A stretch of 64,000 bases of DNA from Fuerstiella sp041398845 (lineage in GTDB: Bacteria; Planctomycetota; Planctomycetia; Planctomycetales; Planctomycetaceae): assembly GCA_041398845.1 (NCBI GenBank), contig JAWKTZ010000007.1:1240001-1304000 (forward strand). The letters are read 5' to 3'. Made by a program: the position numbers and the translations under genes. Below are positions 46,192-54,754 of the stretch, one piece after another. The notes beneath the pieces are model-generated. The model was given only the letters and a program-made list of their open reading frames with translations. It did not search any database and was not told where the DNA came from. How positions within the stretch are numbered: position 1 is the stretch's first letter; every line of letters begins with the position of its first letter.

Positions 46192-46223
46192 ATCCTTCGT
46201 GTCTGCCATTCCACCACTCCGGC
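46139..46223 (-). tRNA. tRNA-Leu (CAA)
   Basis: An 85-nt tRNA with a seven-base acceptor stem GCCGGAG/CTCCGGT and discriminator A; CCA is not encoded. The anticodon arm is AAGGA-TTCAAAA-TCCTT, giving anticodon CAA. A long variable arm is present (class II, as expected for Leu), and the T-arm carries GGTTCGAGTCC. It is the integration target of the neighbouring element. Confidence 0.95.
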
Positions 46224-46234
46224 TGAATGAGGGG

Positions 46235-46262
46235 AGTATAGTGGCGAAGGGACGTTCCGCAA
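46235..46262 (-). promoter_or_regulatory. Promoter of tRNA-Leu
   Basis: On the minus strand TTGCGG (46257-46262) and TATACT (46235-46240) are separated by 16 bp, and the tRNA starts 12 bases after the -10 box. Good sigma-70 match at the right distance. The remaining gap to 46528 shows no other feature. Confidence 0.7.
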
Positions 46263-46528
46263 CGCTTTGGACGGAGGAATTCCTTATTGACCGAGCCCAT
46301 CCTGTGGACGGATCGGGCTGATTCGGGATGCGATCGCCACTGTCGGCTGAACGACTCTGGCATCACCCAGCAGATCTGCGTCGGTCCGTTCGCGTTGAAC
46401 TTTGGCCAGCGGAGGTCTGTGATTCTGCCGGTCCGTTGCGATCAGTCCGAACACGGTCGCTCATGGATGTCGGGATCGTTAGAGTACCGGCTGATGGCGT
46501 TGATTCAATCTCCAATTTCGTTTTGCTT

Positions 46529-47455
46529 ATGTATCTGATTCGGCTGGCCGATCGAGTTGCTCGGGGCCTCGCACAACTGGACCCTCAGCGGCTCGAACGA
46601 CATCGCCGGTTCCTGCTGACTCAGCAGTTGCCGGATGGCGGGTTTCGTGGACGCGAGGGCGGTTCCGATCTGTACTACACGGGGTTTGCCGTGCGTGCTC
46701 TGGCCGTGTCCGGCGGTCTTGAACCGGACCAATGCAGCCACATTGCTGAGTTTCTGAAACAACACGATCCTCTGGAACTGAATGTCATTGACCTGCTGAG
46801 CTGGCTGTACAGTGCTCTGGTCGTGCAGGCAGCAGGCGGAATGGATGTCCTGGCGAATGCGGCGGCCGACTTTCCTCAGCAGATTGCCGACAAGCTTGAG
46901 TCCACTCGGGTGGACGATGGCGGTTATGCGAAAAGCATCGAAGGAGCTGCGGGAAGCACGTACCATTCGTTTATGGTGTCGCTGACCTATGAACTGATCG
47001 GCCGGGAGATTCCGAAACCGAACCGCCTGATTCAGTTTCTGTACGATCGTCAGCGCGATGACGGTGGCTTTGTGGAAATCGCTCCGATGCGCCGCAGTGG
47101 TACGAATCCCACTGCCGCTGCGGTGGCGCTGCTGAACAGGCTGGACGCCATGGATGCTGATATCGCCGATGATGTTCAGGGATTTCTGACGGATGTCGTG
47201 AGCACTGAAGGCGGGTTTCAGGCGAATACTCGCATTCCCTTCGCTGACGGGCTGTCGACATTCACGGCACTGCTGACAGGTCAGGATCTGGGACGCCGCG
47301 ACATCATCAGGCCCGATCGCGTTCTGCATTGGCTGCAGAATGAGATTGAATTGCCGACGGGCGGTTTTCGCGGAGCGAGCTGGGATCAGCAGGCCGATGT
47401 GGAATACACGTTCTATGGCCTGGGAGTTCTGGGGCTGTTGTTGTCCGGCTACTAG
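46529..47455 (+). CDS. Prenyltransferase/squalene-cyclase-repeat protein
   Basis: A 308-residue protein from the ATG at 46529 (MYLIRLADRV); the frame is open to 46328 but the added residues do not fit. It contains about five QW/prenyltransferase-type repeats: LPDGGFRGREGG, VDDGGYAKSIEG, RDDGGFVEIAPM, TEGGFQANTRI and LPTGGFRGASW. This is the alpha/alpha-barrel of protein geranylgeranyltransferase beta subunits. Bacterial relatives are of unknown substrate. It is not clearly linked to the neighbouring uppS-cdsA genes, which point the other way. Its TAG stop is the first triplet of a palindromic repeat. Confidence 0.8.
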   Translation: MYLIRLADRVARGLAQLDPQRLERHRRFLLTQQLPDGGFRGREGGSDLYYTGFAVRALAVSGGLEPDQCSHIAEFLKQHDPLELNVIDLLSWLYSALVVQAAGGMDVLANAAADFPQQIADKLESTRVDDGGYAKSIEGAAGSTYHSFMVSLTYELIGREIPKPNRLIQFLYDRQRDDGGFVEIAPMRRSGTNPTAAAVALLNRLDAMDADIADDVQGFLTDVVSTEGGFQANTRIPFADGLSTFTALLTGQDLGRRDIIRPDRVLHWLQNEIELPTGGFRGASWDQQADVEYTFYGLGVLGLLLSGY

Positions 47456-47456
47456 A

Positions 47457-47550
47457 GGCTATCTGAAAAGGGGTCTGACCCTCTCCGGACAGCCTTTTTG
47501 ACTGTCATTTTGCTGCCCTCCAAAGGGTCAGACCCCTTTTTCAGACAGCC
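47457..47550. repeat. GGGTCTGACCC palindromic repeat, full copy
   Basis: Near-perfect inverted repeat: GGCTATCTGAAAAGGGGTC-TGACCCT (47457-47482) pairs with the segment 47524-47550 around a loop of about 41 nt. It lies between convergent genes and could serve as a bidirectional terminator. Confidence 0.85.
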
Positions 47551-47601
47551 ACTAAGCTAAGACGCAACGACGCGGGCCAGGTCGGCCGCCGGGATTCATC
47601 A

Positions 47602-48498
47602 TCAAATGGCGGGTGGCCACAGAGCCCACCATGCCAGAGCTACAGGTCCGGCAAACAGCGGGCTGTCAAGGAGGTCCAGCAGGCCCCCGAAGCCGGGCAT
47701 CAATGCGGCCGAGTCCTTCTTTTCGGCGTCACGCTTCAACAGCGATTCGCACAGGTCGCCGATCAATCCGACTACTCCCATCGTGGCACTGTAGGCCAGA
47801 ACGCAGGTCAGGTTTGAGGCGACGGGACTCGCGTCAAACAGGCGTCCGCCGAACGTCAGCCACAGCCATCCGCCAAGACCGCTTCCCACCAGAGCTCCGA
47901 CACCGCCCATCCATGTCTTGCCGGGACTCAATCGAGGCACCAATTTGCGTTTGCCCCACAGGCGACCAAAAGTGTAGGCCATGATGTCGCCGCTCTTGGC
48001 TGCGATGATCACCGAACCAATGGCAAAGTATCCTGTGGCTGTGCTCGGAAACCAGCGGAACTGAGCCATCACGGCCAGCAGGCCTCCGGTGTACATCACG
48101 GTCAGCAGGTTGGCTCCGAGCGATTCGAGAGTTCGTCCGGGTTTGCGATAGCGGAGGGCTTCAAACAGCATCAGCAGCAGCAGGCTGAAACACAGCGCTG
48201 CGGCGACAAGGCCCAGTGACATTAGCAAACCGTTGAACCCGGACGGAGCGCCGGGGACGCGAGCATGCATCCATGCCGAGACGATAATCAGAAAATTGCA
48301 GGCGGCAGCGGCTTCAAAGGATGGATGAATGCTGCGTGTCTTCAGCAGAGTCGACATTTCCCATGCCCCGCGGATCGCCAGCGTCAGGCAGAACAGCAGC
48401 AGCACGGGAGATCCCGGACCCAGTCCGGCGTCCCACCAGAACAACAGCAACAGCGCGGGGATCAGTCCTGCGGAAACAGCCAGTCTCCAACCAAGCAT
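47602..48498 (-). CDS. cdsA: Phosphatidate cytidylyltransferase
   Basis: CdsA makes CDP-diacylglycerol from CTP and phosphatidate in the membrane, the branch point of phospholipid synthesis. The 298-residue product (ATG at 48498, preceded by AGAGGA; a TTG at 48534 is less likely) has about eight hydrophobic segments. The C-terminal signature is present as KSGDIMAYTFGRLWGKRKLVPRLSPGKTW, then GDLCESLLKRDAEKKDS. It follows uppS by about 40 bp on the same strand, the common bacterial uppS-cdsA order. Confidence 0.92.
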   Translation of the reverse strand: MLGWRLAVSAGLIPALLLLFWWDAGLGPGSPVLLLFCLTLAIRGAWEMSTLLKTRSIHPSFEAAAACNFLIIVSAWMHARVPGAPSGFNGLLMSLGLVAAALCFSLLLLMLFEALRYRKPGRTLESLGANLLTVMYTGGLLAVMAQFRWFPSTATGYFAIGSVIIAAKSGDIMAYTFGRLWGKRKLVPRLSPGKTWMGGVGALVGSGLGGWLWLTFGGRLFDASPVASNLTCVLAYSATMGVVGLIGDLCESLLKRDAEKKDSAALMPGFGGLLDLLDSPLFAGPVALAWWALWPPAI

Positions 48499-48537
48499 GC
48501 CAATTCCTCTGTGAGAACGATGATTCCGTGACAACGA

Positions 48538-49317
48538 TTATGAAGAAACATCCGGGGAATGATTCAATCCACCGAACCGACGATCTCTGGCGGCAAAGCT
48601 CTTCAACGCTTCGTGCAGGTGAGGTTCGCGGAATTCCGGCCAGCAGACGTCCGTCACCCACAGTTCCGAATAACTGAGCTGCCACAGCAGGAAATTGCTG
48701 ATCCTCATTTCGCCGGCGGTACGAATCACCAGATCCGGGTCCGGCATCCCGCGAGTCATCAGATGGTCAGCCACCGTGGCTTCCGTGATCTGATCGATGG
48801 CCAGCGTTCCCTGCTGCACTTTGGCAGCCAACTGCTGGACGGCTTCTGTGATTTCCAGGCGAGCTCCATAGTTGACGGCCAGGCACAGCATCATGCCGGT
48901 GTTGTTGCGAGCGACCTCTTCGGTCAGAGCGATTTCCTTCTGAATCGCAGGGTCAAGTTCCTGTGTCTTTCCAATGACTCGAAACCGCAGCCCCTGTTCG
49001 CTGATCTGCCGACGTTCTTCAATCAGATAGTGCCTGAGCAGCTTCATCAGCAGGCGGAGTTCCAGTTTGGGGCGTTTCCAGTTTTCGCTTGAGAAGCAGT
49101 ACAGTGTCAACTGTTCCATGCCAAGACGCGAACACTCCTCAACGGTTGCTCGAACCGAATGAACGCCCTGACGATGTCCTTCAATTCTGGGCAGTCCGCG
49201 TTTTTGAGCCCAGCGGCCGTTGCCGTCCATGATGATGGCAATGTGCCGCGCAAGGCGTTCCTGCGACAAGCCCAGTGCTTCGATTTCGGCAGATGTGTAC
49301 GCGGGTTCGCGAGACAA
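48538..49317 (-). CDS. uppS: Isoprenyl transferase (undecaprenyl diphosphate synthase)
   Basis: A 259-residue cis-prenyltransferase making the polyprenyl diphosphate carrier for cell-wall precursors. The catalytic signature HIAIIMDGNGRWAQKRGLPR (about residues 24-43, Asp in MDGNGRW) and GHRQG are intact. LTLYCFSSENWKRP and the C-terminal DLVIRTAGEMRISNFLLWQ with YSELWVTDVCWPEF complete the family pattern. The apparent start is TTG at 49317 with no strong ribosome site, so the exact start is open. It heads the pair with cdsA and, with murE/murF elsewhere in the window, serves envelope synthesis. Confidence 0.93.
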   Translation of the reverse strand: MSREPAYTSAEIEALGLSQERLARHIAIIMDGNGRWAQKRGLPRIEGHRQGVHSVRATVEECSRLGMEQLTLYCFSSENWKRPKLELRLLMKLLRHYLIEERRQISEQGLRFRVIGKTQELDPAIQKEIALTEEVARNNTGMMLCLAVNYGARLEITEAVQQLAAKVQQGTLAIDQITEATVADHLMTRGMPDPDLVIRTAGEMRISNFLLWQLSYSELWVTDVCWPEFREPHLHEALKSFAARDRRFGGLNHSPDVSS

Positions 49318-49475
49318 AGACAGGAATCCGGTGATGACTGACGAACGATCCTTGCAATAGCGCGGCTGATCTTGGCAGCCGCGCGGTCGCAGGATAGCGA
49401 ACCAGCCGACACATCACCACTCGAACCGCCGGAACCGGACCGTGAGGTGAGGAAATGCTGTGTCGATCTTCCTGA

Positions 49476-49754
49476 TCAGTGCAGGTGTCCGTTCAGCGAT
49501 CCATTCTGCGTCTTAACCTCCTGAATGTTGTCGTTGGGAACGTCATTATCGGCGACTACGGAGCCGGCCACAGGTTGAACCCTGGCGGGCAGTTCGTCTG
49601 AGTGCAATTCTGTCGCGTGAGATGTCTTTTCGGAGCGCGGATCCACCGCACAGTGTCCGGACATTCAGGTCTGCACGCCGAAGCGAGGCAGCACCCAGGC
49701 ATTCAGAACATACCAACCAGCAAGGATGCCCAAAGGCAGCAGCAGATCTGTCAT
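49476..49754 (-). CDS. Small membrane protein, possible selenoprotein with in-frame TGA
   Basis: The ATG at 49754 follows AAAAAGGAG by six bases, an excellent ribosome site. The first 29 codons encode one membrane helix (LLLPLGILAGWYVLNAWVLP) then RFGVQT. Codon 30 is TGA (49667-49665). Beyond it the same frame is open for 62 more codons, starting MSGHCAVDP and continuing hydrophilic to 49476. A stem (GUGCGG/CCGCGC, one GU pair) with loop UGGAU starts 14 nt after the TGA, its loop at nt 20-24, which fits the bacterial SECIS spacing. It could be a 92-residue protein with selenocysteine at 30 and a U-x4-C pair. It could equally be a 29-residue peptide that ends there. Confidence 0.45.
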
Positions 49755-49760
49755 CAGTGA

Positions 49761-49778
49761 CTCCTTTTTCAGATAGCA
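49761..49778 (-). repeat. Partial GGGTCTGACCC-family repeat
   Basis: TGCTATCTGAAAAAGGAG follows the stop of the PLP-enzyme gene by one base and matches the left arm of the repeat family. Its GGAG also serves as the ribosome binding site of the small gene at 49476-49754. Confidence 0.6.
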
Positions 49779-49779
49779 A

Positions 49780-50832
49780 CTACGGTCGTCGAATGACGGG
49801 CCAGACGTCGACTTTGTCTTCGCCGCGATAAATGTGGATTTCGCGGTGCATCAGGAGCGTCAGGTCTGAGTACCCGACGGCAACCGTCACGACATCGCCG
49901 ATTTTCAGATCGCGGGCCGGGCCTTCCAGAGTCAACACGGCGTGTTCCGCACTTTGATAATCAATGGTTGCTCCAGGCAGGTTCTTCATGGCCGGGGGGA
50001 ACACGGCTGGATTGATCGACTTGCGTCCGCAGTTGATGACGGCTTTTTCCAGCGATGGTCGAGACACCACGTCGGCGACGACCGTCAGGGCACTTTCGAT
50101 GCGGTCCAGACCGCAGGCCTCCTGATAAAACAGATCTCCGAACGCTCCGCCGCCTGCCTGCAGTTCCGTGACGGCGGGATGCTGTCCGGTCATCCAGAAC
50201 GACCCGCTGCCTCCGGCACTGACAATGTCGCAGCAGACGCCTCGTTCAATCACCGCGTCGCGCGTCTGTTCCAGAACATTCATGGCTTCGAAGATGGCCG
50301 TCTGTTTCTCTGCCGGATCCTTCATGGTCAGCAGATGACCTTCATACCCCATGATCCCCACAACGGAAACTCCGGGCAGATCATCAGCGGCCGCCGCCAA
50401 CTGGCTCGCGTCAACTCGAGGTCGAATGCCGGTGCGGCCCATGCCGATGTCGACATCGACCAGCAGCTTCAGTTCGATGCCGTGTTTCACGGCGGTTTCG
50501 GAATACAGCTCAGCATGCACGAAGTGATCGATGTTCAGCAACAGGTCGGTCTGGCGCGATGCGGCGGCGAGCCGATCGCGATCGGCGACCGACACGGCCA
50601 GGTGAGCCAGCAGTACTGACGGAATGCCGGCTGCGGCCATCACTTCCACTTCGGGCACTGTTGCCGCCGTGATGCCAATGGCTCCCAGATCCACCATGAT
50701 CTGAGCAATCCGTGGCTGAGAATGCGATTTCACATGGGGACGCCACTGTTTTCCCAGTGCGGCAAGCTCCGTTGCCATGCGCTGAGCGTTGCGTTCCATG
50801 ATGTCGAGGTCGAGGCGAAGTTGGGCAGTCAC
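49780..50832 (-). CDS. D-threonine aldolase/D-serine dehydratase-like PLP enzyme (DSD1 family)
   Basis: A 350-residue fold-type III PLP enzyme with an alanine-racemase-like barrel. The PLP lysine is Lys35 in WRPHVKSHSQP. GITAATVPEVEVMAAAGI, VDVDIGMGRTGIRP (phosphate binding) and a C-terminal beta domain follow. The late His and Cys expected to bind zinc are present in part (AEHAVL region). These enzymes cleave D-threonine or dehydrate D-serine. The GTG start lies 5 bp after the redoxin gene stop on the same strand. Its TAG stop is followed at once by GCTATCTGAAAAAGGAG, part of the dispersed repeat. Confidence 0.82.
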   Translation of the reverse strand: MTAQLRLDLDIMERNAQRMATELAALGKQWRPHVKSHSQPRIAQIMVDLGAIGITAATVPEVEVMAAAGIPSVLLAHLAVSVADRDRLAAASRQTDLLLNIDHFVHAELYSETAVKHGIELKLLVDVDIGMGRTGIRPRVDASQLAAAADDLPGVSVVGIMGYEGHLLTMKDPAEKQTAIFEAMNVLEQTRDAVIERGVCCDIVSAGGSGSFWMTGQHPAVTELQAGGGAFGDLFYQEACGLDRIESALTVVADVVSRPSLEKAVINCGRKSINPAVFPPAMKNLPGATIDYQSAEHAVLTLEGPARDLKIGDVVTVAVGYSDLTLLMHREIHIYRGEDKVDVWPVIRRP

Positions 50833-50837
50833 GTGAA

Positions 50838-51659
50838 CTACCTTGTCGCCGTGACGGCAGACGCAGGCGTCGCCGATTCGGATTCATCCTGCTGCAGCAG
50901 CCGATTGGCTTCCTTCAGGACGAAGTCGGGATCCATGAAGGGTTCGTAGCTGATGTCCTGCCAGCGAATCCGTCCACTGCCGTCAATGACAAATGTTCCA
51001 TGCAGCGCTTGCTGTTCGAAGTCGTCGTAGCAGCGGTACGCTTTGAAAACATCCATCGCGTTGTCAGAGACAAGGGGAAACGGAAACCCGCCTTCCAGAT
51101 CCTTGTAGGCAAGTCCCAGAACCTTCTGGCGATCGGTGCTGATTGCGATCAGCTCATAACCCGCTTTGCGAAACTCTTCCGTCTTCGGTGCAAACTTCTG
51201 TAACTGCTCAACGCAGTGCAGGCAGCCGGCACCCAGATAAAAGATTACAACCACCGGCTGACCCTGATAGTCAGCAAGAGCCCGCGGATTGTTGTCCACA
51301 TCCGGCAACGACCAGTGCGGAGCATCCACCGGCTGCCAGCGAAACGGTCCCAGCGAATCCAGAGGCGGTCGAGCGCCGATGTCGGCGGCCATTGTGACTG
51401 GCTGAGTCCATTGGGCATCGAATCCCAGTTCTGTTGCGATCGGCGTCAGTCGGCTGAAGGCTGGAATTGTCAGGTCGATGGTGGATGACATCGATCGCAG
51501 AGTTTCAAAGGCTTTCCGGGCGTCGTCTTTTTTGTCAGCGGCCCACAGGACTTCCACCTGTGCCGCCAGAGGTCTCACTTCCTGCTTGTTGGTTTTCACA
51601 TGATCACTGATCTTTTTGACCGCATCGTCGGTTTTGCCGGCAGACAGCAGCATCAGCAC
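50838..51659 (-). CDS. Redoxin domain (C-terminal part of a frameshifted TPR-redoxin protein)
   Basis: A 273-codon frame covering TPR-like helices and an AhpC/TSA-type thioredoxin fold: VVVIFYLGAGCLHCVEQLQKF (CxxC as CLHC), ELIAISTDRQKVLG and HGTFVIDGSGRIRWQDI. The same frame is open upstream to 51950 without a start codon, through a Lys/Glu/Ala-rich coiled segment (KAEAEAKAKETESKEAKKDE). It is therefore the continuation of the adjacent 51799-53214 frame after a one-base slip. The intact protein would be about 790 residues with a signal peptide, TPRs and a redoxin, a known planctomycete architecture. Confidence 0.8.
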   Translation of the reverse strand: MLMLLSAGKTDDAVKKISDHVKTNKQEVRPLAAQVEVLWAADKKDDARKAFETLRSMSSTIDLTIPAFSRLTPIATELGFDAQWTQPVTMAADIGARPPLDSLGPFRWQPVDAPHWSLPDVDNNPRALADYQGQPVVVIFYLGAGCLHCVEQLQKFAPKTEEFRKAGYELIAISTDRQKVLGLAYKDLEGGFPFPLVSDNAMDVFKAYRCYDDFEQQALHGTFVIDGSGRIRWQDISYEPFMDPDFVLKEANRLLQQDESESATPASAVTATR

Positions 51660-51798
51660 CTGTTCTTCGACTGGAACTCCTTCAGCCTTTTTGAGCAGTT
51701 CCAGAGCTTCGTCAATCCTCCCTTCTTTAGCCGCGATGCGCCCGTCGATTTCGGCAATCGCCTTTTCCAGATCCTTGATGTCGCTCTTGAACTTGTCC

Positions 51799-53214
51799 TC
51801 AGCCGCACTGCGAGCTTTGGCGATCGCCTTTTCGTCTTTCTTTGCCTCTTTGGATTCCGTCTCTTTGGCTTTTGCTTCGGCTTCGGCTTTGTCCCCGCTG
51901 CCTTCCGTTCTTTTGACTTTGCGTCCAGCAACTGCACTGGATTTTTGTCCTCAGAGCGGTGGCCTTTTCGGTATCACCGGTTTCCACGCAGGCCGCCGCA
52001 ACGTAGCGATCGGATTTCAGATCTTCCTTCTCACTGCCACAGGCGGCCAGATACGGAGTCTCGCTGTAACGTATCAGATCGGCGTGCAACTGATATGTTC
52101 TCAAGACATCCAGCAGGCGTTCCCGACCGAACTTAAAGCTGCCTTTGCTGATCGTGTTGTATTTGGGATGCTGCGGCAACTGAATCATATTCTTTGCCAG
52201 TTCAATCGCATCGGAGACTCGACCGATATGAATCAGATTGCGAATGCACCATTCGTTGTTGTGTGCAAAGTTGTGAATCTGATCCGGCAGAACGCGATCC
52301 TTCATCATATGAGCATGATCGACTCGAGCAGACGCTTCCTGCTGATAGACCGCGTCGTGATAGCGGTTGAGCTTTGAATAGATGTGGCCGGGCATATGCC
52401 ACATGTGGGCGATCGCCGGAGCGGCCAGACCACAGTTGGCGGCGGATTCCAGAGCGTTGGCGGCCTTCTTGCTGTCCCACAGGTGGATACGATAATGATG
52501 AGCCGGATGCAGCGGCTGCCGATCCAGAATATCCTGAATCATCGCGTCGACGGCCACATAGCTGGGCATGTCAAATCCTTCGCGTTTGGCCGACCACAGG
52601 AATTCGCACAGAAAGGCTTTGGCTTCGAGGTCGTCGGGATGAGCGATCAGGATGTCATCCAGCTTACCAATATACTTTTCGGCTCGTTTGGTTTTCTCTT
52701 CGCTGGTTCCGGCTTTGGCGTTGATGTATTCGTGGAACGCTTCCACATACAGTTGTTCTCGTTTCGACGCTTTGTCCTTGCGATCCATGGCCTCCTTGAT
52801 GAAGCCTTTGGCACGTTCCGCGTTTTTGCGGTTGGACATGGCCATGCCCCAATAAGCGATCGCACAATCCGGATCCAGCATGGCGGCCTGGCGAAACGAG
52901 CGTTCGGATTCGAAGTACCAGAAACCGTGCAACTGTCCGATGCCCTGCAGAACAAACGCTTTGGCTTCCTCAGATTTCGACGTCACCTCAAACTCAATCG
53001 TGCCGACGCCATCCATCAGATAGGCGGCCTGCCGAGGCCCTTCGTTGAAGACTTCTCCGTGGCTGGAATGTCCTTCCTTGAGTTCCTCAGAGTCGCCTGC
53101 CGCGTCGCTGGCGGCTGCGGGCTGAGGATCGTCGGCGGAGACATCGATCGGGAAGGAAAAGGAACAAGTCAACAGCAGAGCAAGGACCAGATGCGGGGAG
53201 GAATTCAGATTCAT
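51799..53214 (-). CDS. TPR protein, N-terminal part of a frameshifted TPR-redoxin gene
   Basis: Exported protein (ATG at 53214; signal peptide LVLALLLTCSFSFPIDVSAD) with helical repeats: FVLQGIGQLHGFWYFESERS, AAMLDPDCAIAYWGMAMSN, YVEAFHEYINAKAG and MWHMPGHIYSKLNRYHDAVY. After EKATALRTK (about 51947) the frame turns into low-complexity Gln/Arg/Ser sequence, while good coding sequence continues in another frame. Removing one A from the A5 run (T5 at 51942-51946 on +) restores one frame joining this to the redoxin part. Cause: sequencing error, a real mutation, or programmed slippage. Confidence 0.8.
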   Translation of the reverse strand: MNLNSSPHLVLALLLTCSFSFPIDVSADDPQPAAASDAAGDSEELKEGHSSHGEVFNEGPRQAAYLMDGVGTIEFEVTSKSEEAKAFVLQGIGQLHGFWYFESERSFRQAAMLDPDCAIAYWGMAMSNRKNAERAKGFIKEAMDRKDKASKREQLYVEAFHEYINAKAGTSEEKTKRAEKYIGKLDDILIAHPDDLEAKAFLCEFLWSAKREGFDMPSYVAVDAMIQDILDRQPLHPAHHYRIHLWDSKKAANALESAANCGLAAPAIAHMWHMPGHIYSKLNRYHDAVYQQEASARVDHAHMMKDRVLPDQIHNFAHNNEWCIRNLIHIGRVSDAIELAKNMIQLPQHPKYNTISKGSFKFGRERLLDVLRTYQLHADLIRYSETPYLAACGSEKEDLKSDRYVAAACVETGDTEKATALRTKIQCSCWTQSQKNGRQRGQSRSRSKSQRDGIQRGKERRKGDRQSSQCG

Positions 53215-53276
53215 GGGACGCTTTGCCGGAGGGAGGAAGAATGGAGGTGGTGGGACGACCGACATCAGTTCGCGGT

Positions 53277-53525
53277 CTATGCAGGCTGTTCGTTTCGTTG
53301 AATTCGTGTTATGTGCAACAGGTAAAGACTTTCTGTGGTTTCACCATGATCCGTTGTCACGTACAGCCAGTGGTTGGTGAGCCATGCCATTTCCGGGTGC
53401 TTCACAGTGATGTGAGTTCCGTCACTCATGACAACTGTGAATGGCACGAATGGTTCCGATTTAAGAACTCTGCTGATTTCCGCTCGCATTGCTTCGTTCT
53501 CAGTTTCTGCCCTTACGGTCCGCAC
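53277..53525 (-). CDS. Small conserved-type hypothetical protein
   Basis: An 82-residue protein; an internal ATG at 53489 (MRAEISRVLKSEPFVPF) may be the real start. The sequence EPFVPFTVVMSDGTHITVKHPEMAWL followed by a short beta-strand region resembles a small planctomycete family with the pattern PFVPFxxxxxDG, which I recall as common but uncharacterised. It lies upstream of the TPR-redoxin gene on the same strand with a 62-bp gap. Function unknown. Confidence 0.65.
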   Translation of the reverse strand: MRTVRAETENEAMRAEISRVLKSEPFVPFTVVMSDGTHITVKHPEMAWLTNHWLYVTTDHGETTESLYLLHITRIQRNEQPA

Positions 53526-53757
53526 TGAAGTTTTGAATCTCTACGGAACGTCCGCCGCAGGACATTTCCTGATTCTACGCGATCAAAATCGAGTTTGCCA
53601 GAAACTTCGCGACAAATCAATCGCCTGTCCTGTTACCGATCGCGGAATTCAGCGGTGATCTTTCAGGGAACAGGGCTCAGCGATTGGCCACGGGCGATTT
53701 AACCGTTAGTCTGCCGCTTTGCCGTTTCCGTTTCCAGGTGATGATCCCGTTCCCGCC

Positions 53758-54576
53758 ATGTCCCGTATTTCTCAGGTGTTTCGCGACGCATCGACCAGTG
53801 GTCGCATGACTTTTATGCCGTTCATCACCGCCGGAGATCCGTCATTACAGACAACGGCCGCCGTTCTGAAAGGTCTGCGCGATGCTGAAGTGGATCTTAT
53901 CGAACTCGGATTTCCCTACAGCGACCCGATTGCCGATGGTCCCGTGATTCAGGCGTCGTATACCCGAGCTTTGAATTCCGGGATGACAGTAAACGCCATC
54001 TTTGAAATGATGGCCGGGCTGAAGGACGCCGGACTGCCACCCGTGCTGGCGATGGTGTCCTATGCCATCGTGTTCCGTCACGGACTGAAAGCGTTTGCTT
54101 CAGAAGCCGCAGACGTCGGCTTCAGCGGATTGATCATTCCTGACCTGCCCGCCGATGAAGCTCAGGACATGTCCGCGCTGGCGAAGACCTGCAGCCTGGA
54201 CCTTGTTCAACTGATCGCTCCAACAACCACTCGCGAACGAACGGCTCAGATCCTTGAGGCATCGCGAGGCTTCGTGTACTGCGTGTCAGTGGCCGGGACC
54301 ACGGGAGTTCGCAAGGAACTGCCCACGGAACTCATTCAACAGTTGCAGCAGTTGCGGCAGTCCACATCACTGCCGCTCGCAGTGGGTTTCGGCATCAGCG
54401 GTCCCGACCAGGTGGCAGCTCTGGAAGGAGTGGCGGACGGAGTGATCGTGGGGTCCGCCATCGTGAAACGCATTGCTGAGGCGGAGTCGGACGAAGCGGC
54501 CGCGGGCTGCGTTCGCGAGTTTTCCGAATCAATGTGCCATGCGGTCCGCAAGGTGAAGCCGTCGCTACCGGCGTGA
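53758..54576 (+). CDS. trpA: Tryptophan synthase alpha subunit
   Basis: TrpA cleaves indole-3-glycerol phosphate to indole for TrpB. The 272-residue barrel shows MPFITAGDPSLQTT, VDLIELGFPYSDPIADGPVI (catalytic Glu and Asp), GFSGLIIPDLPADEA and YCVSVAGTTGVRKEL. VGFGISGPDQVAALEGVADG and VIVGSAIVKRI complete the phosphate site. The ATG at 53758 is preferred; the open frame to 53719 adds no family sequence. trpB is not next to it, which is unusual since trpBA are normally adjacent, so it may be a single-gene unit. Confidence 0.96.
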   Translation: MSRISQVFRDASTSGRMTFMPFITAGDPSLQTTAAVLKGLRDAEVDLIELGFPYSDPIADGPVIQASYTRALNSGMTVNAIFEMMAGLKDAGLPPVLAMVSYAIVFRHGLKAFASEAADVGFSGLIIPDLPADEAQDMSALAKTCSLDLVQLIAPTTTRERTAQILEASRGFVYCVSVAGTTGVRKELPTELIQQLQQLRQSTSLPLAVGFGISGPDQVAALEGVADGVIVGSAIVKRIAEAESDEAAAGCVREFSESMCHAVRKVKPSLPA

Positions 54577-54724
54577 GCGTTCAAGGCCCCCCGACGGACG
54601 TTCGCGATCTGCCGCTCGTCCTGGCAGAAGGCTTCGATGGGTTTTTGTTTAACGTCGTCGCGGCACATGCCAACCTGGCCTCTTGGCCATGGGGTAAACA
54701 ATCATAAACTCTTCAACGGCGTTG

Positions 54725-54750
54725 GGCAGACCCCTTTTTCAGATAGCCAC
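54725..54750 (-). repeat. GGGTCTGACCC-family repeat, half copy
   Basis: On the minus strand GGCTATCTGAAAAAGGGGTCTGCCC follows the TAA stop of the aldehyde dehydrogenase gene by 6 bases. The inverted partner arm is missing. Confidence 0.7.
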
Positions 54751-54754
54751 TTTG

